Shown here: one piece after another, positions 21,301 to 33,290 of the stretch
How the letters are laid out: every line of letters starts with the position of its first letter
Numbering within the stretch: the stretch's first letter is position 1
Made by a program: the position numbers and the translations under genes
Notes under the pieces: generated by a model
The model's input: only the letters and a program-made list of their open reading frames with translations
Told to the model about the DNA's origin: nothing
The model's database searches: none
Assembly (NCBI RefSeq): GCF_000003815.2
Contig: NC_049991.1
Span: 9,339,765-9,400,848, forward strand
Direction of reading: 5' to 3'
Origin: Branchiostoma floridae
Taxonomy: Eukaryota > Chordata > Leptocardii > Amphioxiformes > Branchiostomatidae
Length of the DNA stretch: 61,084 bases

Positions 21301-23944
21301 TATCGCCATTGGCGAAGAGAATAATGGACGGCATGACTTATGCAGTACACAAACTCGCCCAGGTGTTTGACCGAAGAGCAGCTGTCCCATTGGTGAGCGT
21401 AAAGGTGACGTCATACAGGTTTTCATAGAGCGCGGTTATGATTTCAGGAGCGCTTCGGGCGTTCAGACTCAGTGTCAGTGTAAGGATTTATTCTGGCCTT
21501 GTCCCCTCCCACTCTAGGTGGTATTATTGTTGTCGACTGTGCTCCTTTAACTAAAAACACTGCAAAACGCCAAATATCTCCCGTTAAAAGTTTACACTTT
21601 TCCAATCGCCCGTTCTTGTTTGCTCTCGTTCTACAGTCGGCGTTAGTCTTGGCCGCTACTCTAAAGGAGACAAGGTCAAAGTTGAACATGACCTGATGAC
21701 CTTACAGCTGCTACAGAGAGGTCATGGCGGTTTCACCTTACCCATGTTAGAGGTGAGATACACTTTACGAAATAAGATGTTTGCGCATACCTTAAAGGAT
21801 TCGTAAATGAAGCTTGAACAGTTGAACAATGCACACTGCACGGAATCCCGCTGGATAACTTCGCATTATTGCACCAGCCGGATAATTGCACGAAATTCAC
21901 TGACAAATAGTCCGTGTAATTAAGCGGCTTTTACTGTATCTAAGAAGTCGTAAATACCACGACCAAAAGTCAATCTTTCCAACATTAATGTACGTATTGC
22001 TTTGTAATTAAGCAATCATGATTATTGCTGCACTTTAACAAGACACCTGGAGGGGAGCTTTGACGATTAAGATAGTTTTGTTCAGAATATAAAATGCATT
22101 ACAGTGCGTATCGACAGAAGGAACTGTGGAAGGCGTTGACCAAGATGGCGACATAGTCGTTCGGTATCCTAGTGGAAACAGGTGAGCTTCATTTTTTTTC
22201 TTTATAATAAACGCCTAACATATTACCCATAAAAGAAGGACTTTTAGATATAATTTTCCCCATTAGAAAGAAATGCACTACTTATTATAAAAACAACTTC
22301 ATCGGTCAAGCTTGAACCGTAAGGTATCAGATATGAATTATGATTGCGTATTTCGCTTCTCAGATTTTGTCTGAACCCAGACGCCCTGACCAAAGTAGGC
22401 GGGGACGACAGCACGGCCCTCCGTTCAGGAGACTGGGTACGGGTCAGTGATGACCACGGGAGGGTGCAGCGGCAACAGGCTGGACATGGCGGCTGGAACA
22501 ACGACATGGCAGCGGTCAGTGGTTTTACCTCCGTGAAATATGGAGGTATCGTTTCTGGTGTGTCTATGTCTATGTGAATGTATATATATCTGTCTCACTG
22601 TGTTTCCGGAAATTTGTGGTCGGCATAACTTTAGAACCTCTCGATGGATCACAATGATATTTAGTATGAGAATAAGGGTTGGTAAAAAGAAAGTCAAGGC
22701 CAAATTTGCCCCCTCCCCTGGTATGTGACCTTCACTTGTTCTTTTTTTTTTTTTTTAACGTGCCGTCATCTTGGCTGATTCTGTCACTAGCACGACAAGT
22801 TTTGATCAGACCATATATGAAAGAATTGATTGATTTATTGGTTAATTAGTTGATTGATTGGATAACTTCACTTGACCCTAACTTTTTTGTTATAGTGGAG
22901 ATAAAAGAACAGATATGTTTTATGATCAATGGTTTGTCTAGTTGCATTAGGAATATGAATTTGTCTACAGAAGTTAGGTGTATGAAATTCACGGGCACTG
23001 AAAAATTTATACGAGTGTACGAAAAAAATAATTGAAAAAATAATAATCATCATTATTACATCACTAACGTTATAGAGTCTGGGGAAGGTTGGCCGCGTTG
23101 TGCACGTGTTTCCTGACCGGGACATGAAGGTGGATGTCGGCGGCAGGGTGTGGTGCTTCAACCCGGCCAGTCTGACGAAGGTGTCCGCTCCCGGAGGGGG
23201 AGGGAACAGACTGAGTGTGGGAGACCTGGTGAAGATAGACGGGAACGCGTCCCGGGTCCGGACCATGCAGGAGGGCCACGGTGGTTGGGTCCCAGCAATG
23301 GCAGCCGTAAGTTAACCATGCTCAACCAAGATCTAGCCCCCTCACATATTCGTATGTCATACCGTCGTCGTACCATCAGAAACTGGGGGCATTCTCGGGC
23401 TATCTAGTCGTGTAACTGTCTTGCAAAATGTTATGCAATGAGCTGTCGTACATCCTAACGACAGTTGGTTCTTTCACAGCCTCCTCAGTAACCTTGCTGT
23501 AGTTACTACGTAGTTTATTCACCGATCAGAAAACCATTTTTTAAAGCTTGGACCTCGAAAATAACATACACTATGATCATTAGTCCTCTGACACCTTAGC
23601 TAACAAGTATTTTACTTTTCTCGCCAGAGTTTAGGCCAGGTTGGCCGGGTAGTGGCGGTTGGTGCCGACCGTGCGAAGGTTGAGATTCCCGGGAAAGGCG
23701 GCTGGTTGTACAACCCTGACGTACTGACGAAGGTGGAGAAGTCCAGAAGTGACAGTAGCAGCAGTAACAGCAGTAGTGGCAGCAGTACCAGCAGCAGCAG
23801 TAGCGGGACTGCTGAGATCAGTGTGGGAGACCTGGTCCGTGTGAGTAGTGATGCAGGACGGGTCAGGGTGCTCCAGCGGGGGCATGGCGGCTGGAACGAC
23901 AGGATGCTGGAGGTGAGTTTGTATGTGTGTGTGCGTGTGTCTTG

Positions 23945-23976
<32 letters not shown>

Positions 23977-24010
23977 CTTGGTGTGTGTGCGTGTCTTGGT
24001 GTGTGTGTGT

Positions 24011-24046
<36 letters not shown>

Positions 24047-24094
24047 CTTGGTGTGTGTGCGTGTGTGTGCGTGTCTTGGTGTGTGTGTGTGTAT

Positions 24095-24125
<31 letters not shown>

Positions 24126-27100
24126 CGCGCGCGTGTCTGTGTGTATGTATTCAGGCACAACATCATGCATGTGCGACCGTCGATACTGTATTAGGATTTG
24201 CTACTTAGCTAAGCGAGACTGGTTGAAACTCAACAGACCCTGTCGTTCTCTAATACCCAGGCCTTGGGTAAGGTTGGCCGTGTGGTGAAAGTTGACTCGG
24301 ATAACGACATGACAGTGCACGTGGACGGTACAGACTGGCTCTTCAACCCAGGCTCGCTGACAAGAGTGTCATCAGGTAAAGATAGGCTGAGCATCTTTGG
24401 CTCATCTCTGACTCAGAATCTGTTTATCTGTACGTGTATTTGTATTTGTGCACATGTGTAATCAATACATAACCACCCTTTAGCGTAACACAGCAGCTGG
24501 TTATATTAAACTGAACGACCTGTCACACCAAACATTTGTCCATCTTGCTGAGGATTCCCTTACACAGTACTTAGTGGCAACGAGGTCTACTTTACCATTG
24601 CAGTTTTTAGAAGAAAAAAAATGAATTTTTGAACACCTCAATTCTAGGCTTATAGCACTTCTAATTGAAAGTATAGATTTTAAATCTTCCTTGTTCTTTT
24701 CTGGGGTGGTAAAATACTTGATACTCTGTACGTCAATATGTTTATGACTCATTCTGTTTATCGTGTCTATCACGTCCTGCTTGCAAAAAGTCAGGTATCT
24801 AAGATGAAATGAGCTTACTAAGAATTTCCAACACGATGTTTACAATTCTACAGGAGGTTCACAGGCCGCACCTAAACCATCGAGTGCTGAGAAAACCTCC
24901 ATGTGTGCCAAGGGAACACACCAGTGGAACAAGGACAAGTGCAAGGTGTGCAAGTTCTGTAAAAAGTGCACCGGGTACGGAGGAAAGTGTGTGGAAGAGG
25001 CCAAGGGAAGACTGCTGAGGTTTCCTGGCGGGTATGTAGATCTAATCCTTCACAAAAGCATGGTAGGATGGACAGCCTATTATAGAAGCATGGAAAACAA
25101 GAGTAAATGATATCTATTTCTTTCACTACAGTCACATATGCTGATTTTTTATTACCAAACTCCAGCGTTCCATAGTTGTCTTAGATCAATCGTTATTGGA
25201 CTGAGCAGAGTACTTCTGACTAATGCTTGTAGCTCTTTGCAGCTTCGACTTACAATTGCATATCCATTATTTTGTGACAAACTTCTCTTTTACACAACGG
25301 ATCATAATGACCCCCGGGGGGGGGGGGGGTATTCACGCTTAATCGGAAATAGAAACATCTTGAAATTTATTCCAAAAATCTTGAGATCTGTTCCAAAACT
25401 CTTGAGACTTATTGAAAAAATCTTGAGATTTATTTAAAGAAATCTTGAGATTCATTTTTAAAATCTTGAGATTTATTTTTAAAACATCTTCAGATTTATC
25501 TAAAAAATCTTCAGATTTATTTCTGAAAATTGGGACTTTGAGATTTTGTGGCAAATCTAAAGATATTTTCCGCAGTCCGTGCGGCTGTGGTGCGGGTGAC
25601 GCGGGGTGTGAGCGGTGCGGGTGTTGCCGCACGTGTGCCGGGGAGGACGACAGCGATAGTGACGAGGACATCGGCGGCCTGATGAGGCACCTCGCCGCCG
25701 GGAGGGATCAGCTCACTGTGCTCGACCTTCTGAAAGGTAGACTGCACTTTTACCTCATTTTTTGTTTGTTTGTTTGTTTTATCTAAATCTGCATTAGTGT
25801 ATACATAATGCTGGTTCACTATTCTAGTCCTGGAGTCCATTCAAGTACAAATAATGAAATTTAAACCTCATACAACAATGCAGAAAATTAAACGTTACGG
25901 TAATAAAATGAAAAGAACGTAAAGGAACAGTACAGAAATGAAACCTAATCAAATGTGGTAAACATAATTGTGAACGGAGATCCGAGTTCGAGGTCAAAGT
26001 AATGGAAATATGATTTGAATATTAGATGAGACAAATGGTAATTATAGATGACAAGAAAATAAAAAACTTTTAAAGATCTGATCAAAAGTGATCATCAAAT
26101 GACAAGAAATTGTATCATATTCTCAAGGAGCTGACTGTGATATATGACTGTGATACGTGACATGTGAATAAAAAGTAGCACCAAAAGTATAATTCGTCAT
26201 ACAACTGCAAGGTTTGCTTTCCATAACTTGCAATGCAATTTCTGTATTCAAGCTGCCCTTGAGAGAAGTGAGGGGGGAGAAGGTACTCCAAGAGGCATAA
26301 AGACCCTCTCACCGGAGGAACGCCGGGAGAAACTGTACGAGCACCTGCCCAAGATGAGCAAGGCCATCGACATGGTCAAATCAAAGAGGTATACTATTAG
26401 ATATTTCATCTGAAATATTTTTAAAAGTAACTATAATAACAGATTATTTTTAAAAGTAATAACATATTCAGTCTTTTTGTATGTTGAGAATCAGAATTGG
26501 AATCCATGTAATGGTTTAGAGTTTGCACCACAATGGACTCATCAACGCTTGTACCTGTACTATTATTTGAACTAAAAGGATAGTTGATACAAACCACATG
26601 TACATATTGTGCAGAACGTTACATATTTCACTACTTTCAAAGAAGCCATCAACTCTACACGGAATGTAAAGGCTAGATATGTCTATACACCATTCGTAAC
26701 CTCGTTTGCAAATAACGATACTATGTAAAATCACAAGTCGTGTTTTACATGGTCTTGTCAATGATTAGGGATGGCGGATCCGTCTCGACCATAAAGGACA
26801 CACTGGAGGAGTCGTTGGACGGCCCCTACAAGACGTTCCCCAAGAAGGCGGAACGGAAGATCATGGGAGACCACCTGGCCAACATCGGGGGTGCGCGAGC
26901 CTTGACGGACTACCTGAAGTTCCTCATGAACGGAAAACACACTGAAGAACAGGTAGGAAACTTACAATACATCTGTTCATAATCATTGTCCGAGAAAGGT
27001 ATTATTGCTCAAGTATAAGGAACGTTAACATACAGAGTAACAGAGACGTACGTCATTTATGGAAGCAGATCGTTGAAATACATGATCATAGTAAATGATG

Positions 27101-30100
27101 TATCAAAATGACTCATATGAATTCAATATATAGATCTAAGTCTACTCATTTCTTCTCCAAATGCAGAATGTGTAAACTTGCATATAGTTCTTTCGTTGAT
27201 ACAGCAATGTCATTACGATAAGGGTACTTTAAGATGGACGGGTATTTTTGTCAGCTAACTTTTGAGAATGATAGTTCGTTTATTCACAGTTGACTTCAGA
27301 GATTATATTTTAAATGTAGTTTGCATTTAACTGAGTCCAACTCTTCATATCTATCCGTGTTTGAATATCTCCAGGTGCAATTGAAGTGCCTACACGTCGT
27401 CCGGAGTTTGCTGTGGAATTTCTCTGATGCCAGTTTCGAGTTCTGTCGCGAACTCGGCAAGTCTGGCCTCCTGACGATTGTTTCCCAAGACCTGGCCAAC
27501 TTTGAGGGTGCGGATCTCAAACATGAGGTGAGAAATGATCTATTTTATTGCTATCACAGACTCACATGTCTACAACATTTTGTCTGTAATTCGATTTCTA
27601 GATGCTATAAAAACATGGATGATTTGGCAAATTATACACAAATTAACAAAAAATCAAGAGTTGCATTCGTATAAAGCAACGACTTACCACTGGGTATACC
27701 TGCTTCGCTACTACTACCATTGATAATGTTTGCACTCAGCCGGCTTACCTATGCAATGCATGTAGGTATCGAAAACTCTCTGCGTAATAAGCCCTCTCAC
27801 AGGTAATATGTCAAAAGTAAAGGTCCCGTAAAAGAAAACATTCCATTTCTTGGCCATTGTTTCAATATCCAGACGAGTTCCGATTTCTTATACGGGGCTT
27901 ATATTAATCTCACCATATCCTACCTCGTTCCCCGGCCTAAACTCAACTGCCCTTCTTTTCATCTTCTTTACCTGAACGTTATACGATGTATTTATAATCC
28001 AGGTAATTCACCTGGTGGTGCTATCCGCCCTTGCCGTGATGCACAACTGTGCCAAAGTACCGGAGAACCGTCACTTCTTCCAGGACATCAAGGCCGTCGA
28101 TCGCATCAGGCCTTACCTCCAAGTAGAGGATCTCAACCTGAAGGTAAACTTTTGATTTACATAGTAGTAATTTAATTGCCTCACACGCACAACAAGTATC
28201 CGGGGAAGCTAAGTATGGGGGGGGGGGGGTACTGCCAAGAAAGTAGTATCTAGAATATTAGGAGATGAGTCTCCATCCGAATGGAAAGAGAAAACGTGTT
28301 TCGTGCCCGTTCCCCTGTCTTGTTTTACTCCACTGCCCGTCGACTTCACACCAGAATGTCATTTTAGCCTTGCCTTTGAAACCAAGCTGTGTCATATCTA
28401 TGTTTATGCTGCAGCAATCTTTTCCATCTTTGGTTCATTTACGCTTTGTACATGAAGCATGTACCAAGTACATGTAAAGCTTTGTTACTCAGGTATCGTG
28501 TAAAATTATGGGAACAAGCGTGCCTTTGTTCATAACTTTGTTGTTCCATTTCGACCTTTTACAGTGCGCGTTGTCTTATAGCACTCGTCAAACAACGTGA
28601 CCATAGTATTCCACTAATGATACATATTCTAATATACATGTATCCGTTAGGTTCCTGCCGTGCTGACCATGGCGTACCTTGTGGAAGACAGGAACAGCAG
28701 CTTGATCGAGGTTGACGACAGCGTGGCAGATTACGTCATCAGAACTATGAACAAGGCACTCGGTTCCTCAGACATGAGGTTAGTGCAATAGTGGCTTGAC
28801 GTTCGCGTGGCATTTCACGTTTTTGTAGTGGTAAGCTCTTTGCTTATAAGCTCGTTGGCCAGTAGACAATAAGATCTAAATGGGTCCCCTGACGACCTGT
28901 GTGGTTGTAGTCATATCAGTCGTCTTGCCTGTCTAAAACATTGGACAAGCCAAACCATCAACTACCAAGTATCCTATTACAACATTTCCCGTTTATATCA
29001 ATGACAGTGGCAGCCTGTACGACACAATCTCTTGCTGGTAGGGGCTGATTGGGCCACCTGTTCCTCAAGCTTGAGGCCACATCCGCAAATAGTGCATATC
29101 TATTCTTTTGTTGGATATCTTCGTCTTATGCTAGAAAATAATGTTAAGTTCTGATATTTGTCAGGGCCGATGGCTATTCAGTGATGGAGCTGGCAATGGC
29201 CTTGGGCGCTCTGGCTCGGAATGATGCCAACAAAGAACTGCTTACGAAGAAAGGAGCCCTGAAGCAGCTGATTGCCTTGGCACAAGATGGCGACAGCACA
29301 GATAAAGAACAGGCTGCGAAGGTGTGGTATGGCTAGTTGGAAGGCAGAAGCAATCAGCTAATAATGAATAATCTTACATTGCAAGTCTTCGACAACAAAT
29401 ATTTTCTAATCATTTGCAATATTAGGATAAATCATTCTATTTGTGCATGGATGCATAACTTTGACAATAAGCGATGTGAATCTGTCAGACCCATCAATCA
29501 TAAGTTAAGCACCTAAATAAAATCACTATCATGTTTTGCATGTGTGTGTAAATAATTGTGTGTTTCTCCATTCGTGTTTATGTGTTGTTTGTAGTAACAC
29601 ATGTACAATGATAATTTTCAGGCACTGCAGGCCTTTCTGCACGACCCTGATGTCAAGGCGCAGCTGAAGAAGGACCGGGAGGCGGTGACGGTTCTGAACC
29701 AGCTGAAGGAACATGAGGACCACGCTGTCAAAAAGGCAGCCACAGATGCCATGCAGACACTGCACAAAAGCACGGCAAGTGAGTGGTGATCATGTACTTA
29801 ACATGATGCCAACCAATTCTGAATCATCTCTTCAAATTCAGAATGAAGCAACTGCTTCGCAAGTACTAGAAATTAGCTCTGTCTGTTAAAGAGTTTGAAC
29901 ATTTCCATTGCAACAACATGAAATATGGACTCACCACATTTTTATGCAGATTTTGGGCAGCTCGCTAGCTCCCCCAAATCATCTCTTGATACTCTCTAAT
30001 GTTATTGTTGCAAAGGTTTAGATTCTTGTAACCGCTTTCACCAATATTGGACATGCCAATGATTGTAGATGCTTTGTTATATTTCAGGTGACTGTCCGTA

Positions 30101-32803
30101 TATGCAGAGGTGCATGAAGTTCAAGACTTCTTTGAAGCTACAAGGTACTACATAAAACGTTAAGTCTCTATCTGAAATTGGACAGTCATACTGTTAATGT
30201 ACCAGTGTAATGTAGCTGTGACTACGCTATATGTAGTCCATTTTAAGTCAGCGATTTTTACTGCCCACACTTACAAAATACTCACAAATCTTTGAAATGC
30301 TTTTTCCAAGATATTCAATATCTTTGGAATTATTCTTGCATCATATGAAATTTCTGAATATATTCTCGGCTCTGTAAAACTTTGGAATATTCATGATATT
30401 TTTGATATTTCCAATAGTTTCTAGATACCATTATTTACAATAAGTTGTAACGTATAGTTATTTTAATCGGGTCAGTGGACTTGGAAGATGGCAATCCTCA
30501 CATGTACAGTTCTTCAAATTCCAGGGAACTATCTTTGAGTATGATATATATAGTTTATCACAAAAGACAGATGAGAATGGGATGGACTCTATAATATTTA
30601 GATTTGTTGCTATGACCACAGACGGATTTTTTGACGATCGGTTCAACATGTGTTACTGCCGGGAGTGTCACCTGTCCCGAGGAGACCAGGACTATTACAA
30701 ACGTGGTGATCCACAGAAGGACTACGGACTACCGGTGGGATGGTGCCGCTTCTCCCTCAAGTTAGTGCAAATGTGTCATTACGTTTACTCCTAGCTTCTT
30801 TCCCCGTGGGCATTTCATTACAAGCTCTAATCATACAACAAGCTTGTGGACCAATTGCAAGCCTTGATTCCTTTTGGTTATGCAATCACAGCGTCATAAA
30901 CGATTGGTCAATAATACAGTCAAGCTTTAGTGACACGACAAAAAAGTAATATATGATTGTGGGTATGGTAGGCTTTAAAATTTTTAAAGGACGTAAGTGT
31001 CAGACGATGTGTGGCCATTTGATGCTGACGTTAACCTCACGCCTGGTTAGTGACAGAAAATACCAAGTAAATCTTCGTATTTGTAATGTAGCAGAAACGT
31101 ACAATCATTATGCTTGAGTAAATGATTATACGTGAAGACAAAATACAAACGGGGCTTTTACGCATTGTTTGAACTGATATCAAAAGTCGACCGATTCACT
31201 TAGTATTGTCCTATGTAAGGAGAGTATAATTTACTCTTACTCTGTCGAAAGATTAAGGAATGAATCTGGCACAAGATGCAATGAAAAGACCTTACCAAAA
31301 ATACATTGTCACATACCATTAATAATGTTGTCCATTTCGTCACCAATATGTATTTTACATTCCAAGGGTCCCTCCGAGAGCTACAGCGCTGGGCGTGTTC
31401 CAGAAGTGGCACGTGGCGTTCCATGGCACGACTGTTGGCGCGCTGGAGAGTATCCTCAACACTGGGGATCTCATTAAAGCTGGTAAGGCTGGATAGTCAC
31501 ATTTAATTTACCTGCAAATGCAGAATATTTCCTGTCCGTATTCATCTCATGATAACACCTACATATAGATCACACATTAAGTAGAACTCTTGTTTATTAA
31601 GGAATCCACTACTCTTTCTGGAGTCCCCTTCCATAAAATACTGATCATTTATAACGTATTTGCGGAACATAGACTTACTAACACCTACCATCTATTAATA
31701 ATAATGCAATTAATTTTTCACCACAAAATATTTCACGAAGGTATAAGATCTTTGTTTTCGTGGTTCTGCATTTAAGGTCGCTCACTATTTGCGCTACAAA
31801 TCTGTCAAAGTCACTCGTCTTGTCATTCCCTAATTGGAGTAGTCAGAAACAATGTTAAAAACGATGACTACACAGACGTACATAATCAGTAGCCTGGTTA
31901 TACTGTGTTCAGGATAGTATAGCTTTGTAGCTAGTACATTCAAATGAATGTTACGGTTACTTGAATGCAATTGTGCACTCAAGGTGACAAAACTATGGAG
32001 GGGAGCAGGTTGTCTGAGCGGGACGGACACTACAAGGACAGCTGGAAGCCGGAAGGGTTTGACACAAAACAAGTCTTTGTCTCTCCCAGCATTCACTACG
32101 CAGGACTACCTGCCTATGCAAAGCCTAGCAGGTAACCATATACCGAACTGAATTAATGAATGGCTCATTGCAGAACTTCATTAAAAGAAATTGTAGTGAC
32201 TTGACATTTTCAATCATTTGTATGTTTGGAGTGTATTATTTTCTTCACTTGATGTACAAGTCACATACATATATAGTATTATATACAATGTTTGAGCAAC
32301 GAAGTTATTGCTCTTGTATAATACATATTGAGACAGTGGATAATCCCAAGTTACTCTATGTCTTTACGCCAAAACATAGTTACTCGAGAAACTGGAACTG
32401 ATTTTGGAAACGGTCAGACGTTTCGGATAGTATCCACTTGATTCCACTATCCTTCGTCAGTGACACTACTTTTTGGCGTATCTTATTACCTGGATTTCTA
32501 ACATACATCGCCGTACTCTATGTCTTGCAACATACTTAAAACCTGTCCTGTAAAAGATTCACCCATTGATGTACACTTTCTTGTTGTACACTTTCCTGTA
32601 GCTTCACTCACCGTGGAACGACCTACGAAGCTAAGGTGGCATTACAGCTCTACATCAAGCCGGGCAGCTACAAAGTCGCCGCCTCAACAGTCGCACGGAA
32701 GAACGTCGACAAGAAGTTCAGCGACAGCGAGATCGAGTGGTCCACGGACCGGCACGGGGTCATCATCGTGTACGGCCTGCTCGTCAAACTGGACGAGAAG
32801 TAG
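18373..32803 (+). CDS. Mind bomb REP - Cys-rich - ARM - Neuralized-4-like C-terminal chimera
   Basis: Twenty-one exons: 18373-18415, 21637-21752, 22105-22181, 22364-22514, 23076-23306, 23628-23912, 24261-24375, 24854-25031, 25576-25736, 26253-26388, 26769-26952, 27375-27527, 28003-28143, 28651-28778, 29165-29321, 29622-29778, 30088-30144, 30622-30760, 31367-31482, 31984-32131, 32602-32803; total 3075 nt, 1024 residues, with all phases matching. Order: four Mind bomb SH3-like REP repeats, a Cys-rich segment, a long helical region with ARM-like repeats, then a domain matching the C-terminus of Neuralized-like protein 4. Mind bomb and Neuralized proteins are both ubiquitin-system regulators of Notch-ligand endocytosis. 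No RING, ankyrin or NHR domain is present, so ligase activity is not implied. No signal peptide or TM helix; probably intracellular. Confidence 0.87.
18416..21636 (+). other. 3.2-kb first intron of the chimera
   Basis: No exon seen. It holds a diffuse repeat family at 20640-21310 and a tandem TACTTCCGGGTTCCG duplication near 20060-20095. The phase-1 ends of exons 1 and 2 join directly to a Val codon. Confidence 0.55.
20640..21310 (+). repeat. Internally repeated dispersed element
   Basis: Three related blocks share CTGCAGTACCGTAGG, CCAGGTAAACC..TTTTCG, CACACCTACCAA and TTCTCGAGTTAT. A further copy lies at about 52730-52870 (CAGTACCGTAACAAGCCGCT). Stretches of it are open by chance in two frames but show no protein similarity that I recognise. 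Confidence 0.6.
21637..24375 (+). CDS. Four Mind bomb REP (SH3-like) repeats
   Basis: Each repeat has a first half ending GHGG(F/W)...M and a second half of the form LG.VGRV...V...W.(F/Y)NP..LT.V. Second halves include [22 protein letters not shown] and [11 protein letters not shown]; the first is shorter ([11 protein letters not shown]). Exon borders inside the array are mostly phase 0 and cut the repeats at the same place, so the array grew by exon duplication. Repeat 4 is preceded by a Ser-rich linker (AGT/AGC codons, 23740-23815). In MIB1 these repeats bind Notch-ligand tails; binding here is inference. Confidence 0.85.
23921..24132 (+). repeat. TG-rich microsatellite with GTCTTGG interruptions
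   Basis: A TG array interrupted at intervals by GTCTTGG, so it is a compound repeat with a period of about 20-45 bp; ends in a short (GC)n. It starts 9 bp after an exon donor. Long Cys-Val or Thr-His frames over it are artefacts. Confidence 0.9.
24854..25736 (+). CDS. Cys-rich segment of the chimera, exons 24854-25031 and 25576-25736
   Basis: The first exon encodes [20 protein letters not shown] and CTGYGGKC, with Cys/His spacing that suggests a zinc knuckle. The second encodes [20 protein letters not shown] followed by an acidic EDDSDSDED run. The two Cys clusters are about 30 residues apart. I do not recognise a named zinc-finger class; it is neither RING (spacing wrong) nor ZZ. Confidence 0.65.
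25363..25530 (+). repeat. Intronic tandem repeat, AATCTTGAGATTTATT-type units
   Basis: Seven or more degenerate units of about 20-22 bp stop some 45 bp before the acceptor of exon 9. The unit core AATCTTGAGATT is a near palindrome. The flank CAACGGATCATAATGACCCC plus a G run is shared, in reverse, with 39085-39130, so this is a dispersed element. Confidence 0.75.
26253..29778 (+). CDS. Helical/ARM-like region of the chimera, exons 10-16
   Basis: Seven exons encode mainly amphipathic helices: [18 protein letters not shown], then [60 protein letters not shown] and an Ala/Gln-rich last exon. The Leu/Ala/Asn pattern and 40-50 residue spacing fit ARM or HEAT repeats. The gene continues without a break into the Neuralized-4-like domain. 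Confidence 0.65.
30088..32803 (+). CDS. Neuralized-4-type C-terminal domain
   Basis: Exons 30088-30144, 30622-30760, 31367-31482, 31984-32131 and 32602-32803. It opens [10 protein letters not shown] and [10 protein letters not shown], then [56 protein letters not shown] and [20 protein letters not shown]. These match in order the end of human NEURL4 (CYCRSCH, WCRFNL, KWHMAYHGS, LQYAG, VRPGSY, LEW). The H of FHGT, Y of HYAG and E of IEW stand in the order of the H-Y-E triad of ADP-ribosyltransferase folds; this is an inference worth testing. Confidence 0.85.
30300..30600 (+). mobile_element. Truncated copy of the 37.3-38.0 kb inverted-repeat element
   Basis: It shares CTGTAAAACTTTGGAA, TTTCTA..(A/C)CATTATTTAC and AAGAT(A/G)GCAAT blocks with 37410-37560 and ends in GGGATGGACTCTATA, like the end of that element. 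It lies just before the acceptor at 30620-30621. Confidence 0.5.
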
Positions 32804-32836
32804 ACAGGGAACGTTAACAGTGCTTTTGATTCAGAT

Positions 32837-33025
32837 GCTGTAAATACATTAAAGTTCGAGGGGATTCAATTACGCCGTAGCTGAAATATGACTGTTCGCG
32901 GTAGTTTTAAGTTCGCGGTAGCACCATGCACTGTAGTCTCTTACTGCAATTGAAAAATTTTCGCGGTAATTTTGGAACGCGAAAACCGCGAACATAAAAC
33001 CACCGCGACAATTCTTGCATTACAG
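32837..33025. mobile_element. Miniature inverted-repeat element (GTAAATGCA-TTTAAGTTCGCGG family)
   Basis: It starts GCTGTAAATACATTAAAGTTCG and ends ...CTTGCATTACAGTA, with interior TTCGCGGTAGTTTTAAG and ACCGCGAACAT segments. The family recurs at 46128-46347, 50762-50984 and in part at 50305-50415. It begins about 35 bp after the chimera's stop codon, and the ATTAAA at 32848-32853, the likely polyadenylation signal, lies inside its left end. Confidence 0.7.
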
Positions 33026-33099
33026 TACGTGTTCTTAAAAAAATGATCCAAAACTTTCCGTTTATTCTATGTGCTAAAGGAAAGATACGGACAGGAAAA

Positions 33100-33290
33100 A
33101 ATATCTTTGGAATATACATAATTATGAACTTCGTAGAGCAATCACAGAGATAAGAATCTGCTTGCACAAACTGAACGTAAAAGTCGGAAGATATTATAAA
33201 ATTCCCCTTGCTCAGAGGTTTTGTTCATCCTGCCCAAATGAGGAGGATGAGCGTCACTTTATCATGCATTGTTCACGATATAATTTGATA
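33100..33290 (+). mobile_element. LINE reverse-transcriptase C-terminal fragment
   Basis: An open stretch contains LRRAITEIRICLHKLNVKVG followed by YYKIPLAQRFCSSCPNEEDE and RHFIMHCSRY: the Cys-Cys-His-Cys end typical of non-LTR reverse transcriptases. Both ends are truncated. Confidence 0.7.

Noticed and set aside
20366-21428. Several 70-110 codon open frames in both strands
   Set aside because: They lie in a dispersed internally repeated element, are open in several frames at once, and have no recognised similarity.
24854-25736. RING finger in the Mind bomb-like chimera
   Set aside because: Cys/His spacing does not fit C3HC4 or C3H2C3, so no ligase activity is claimed.
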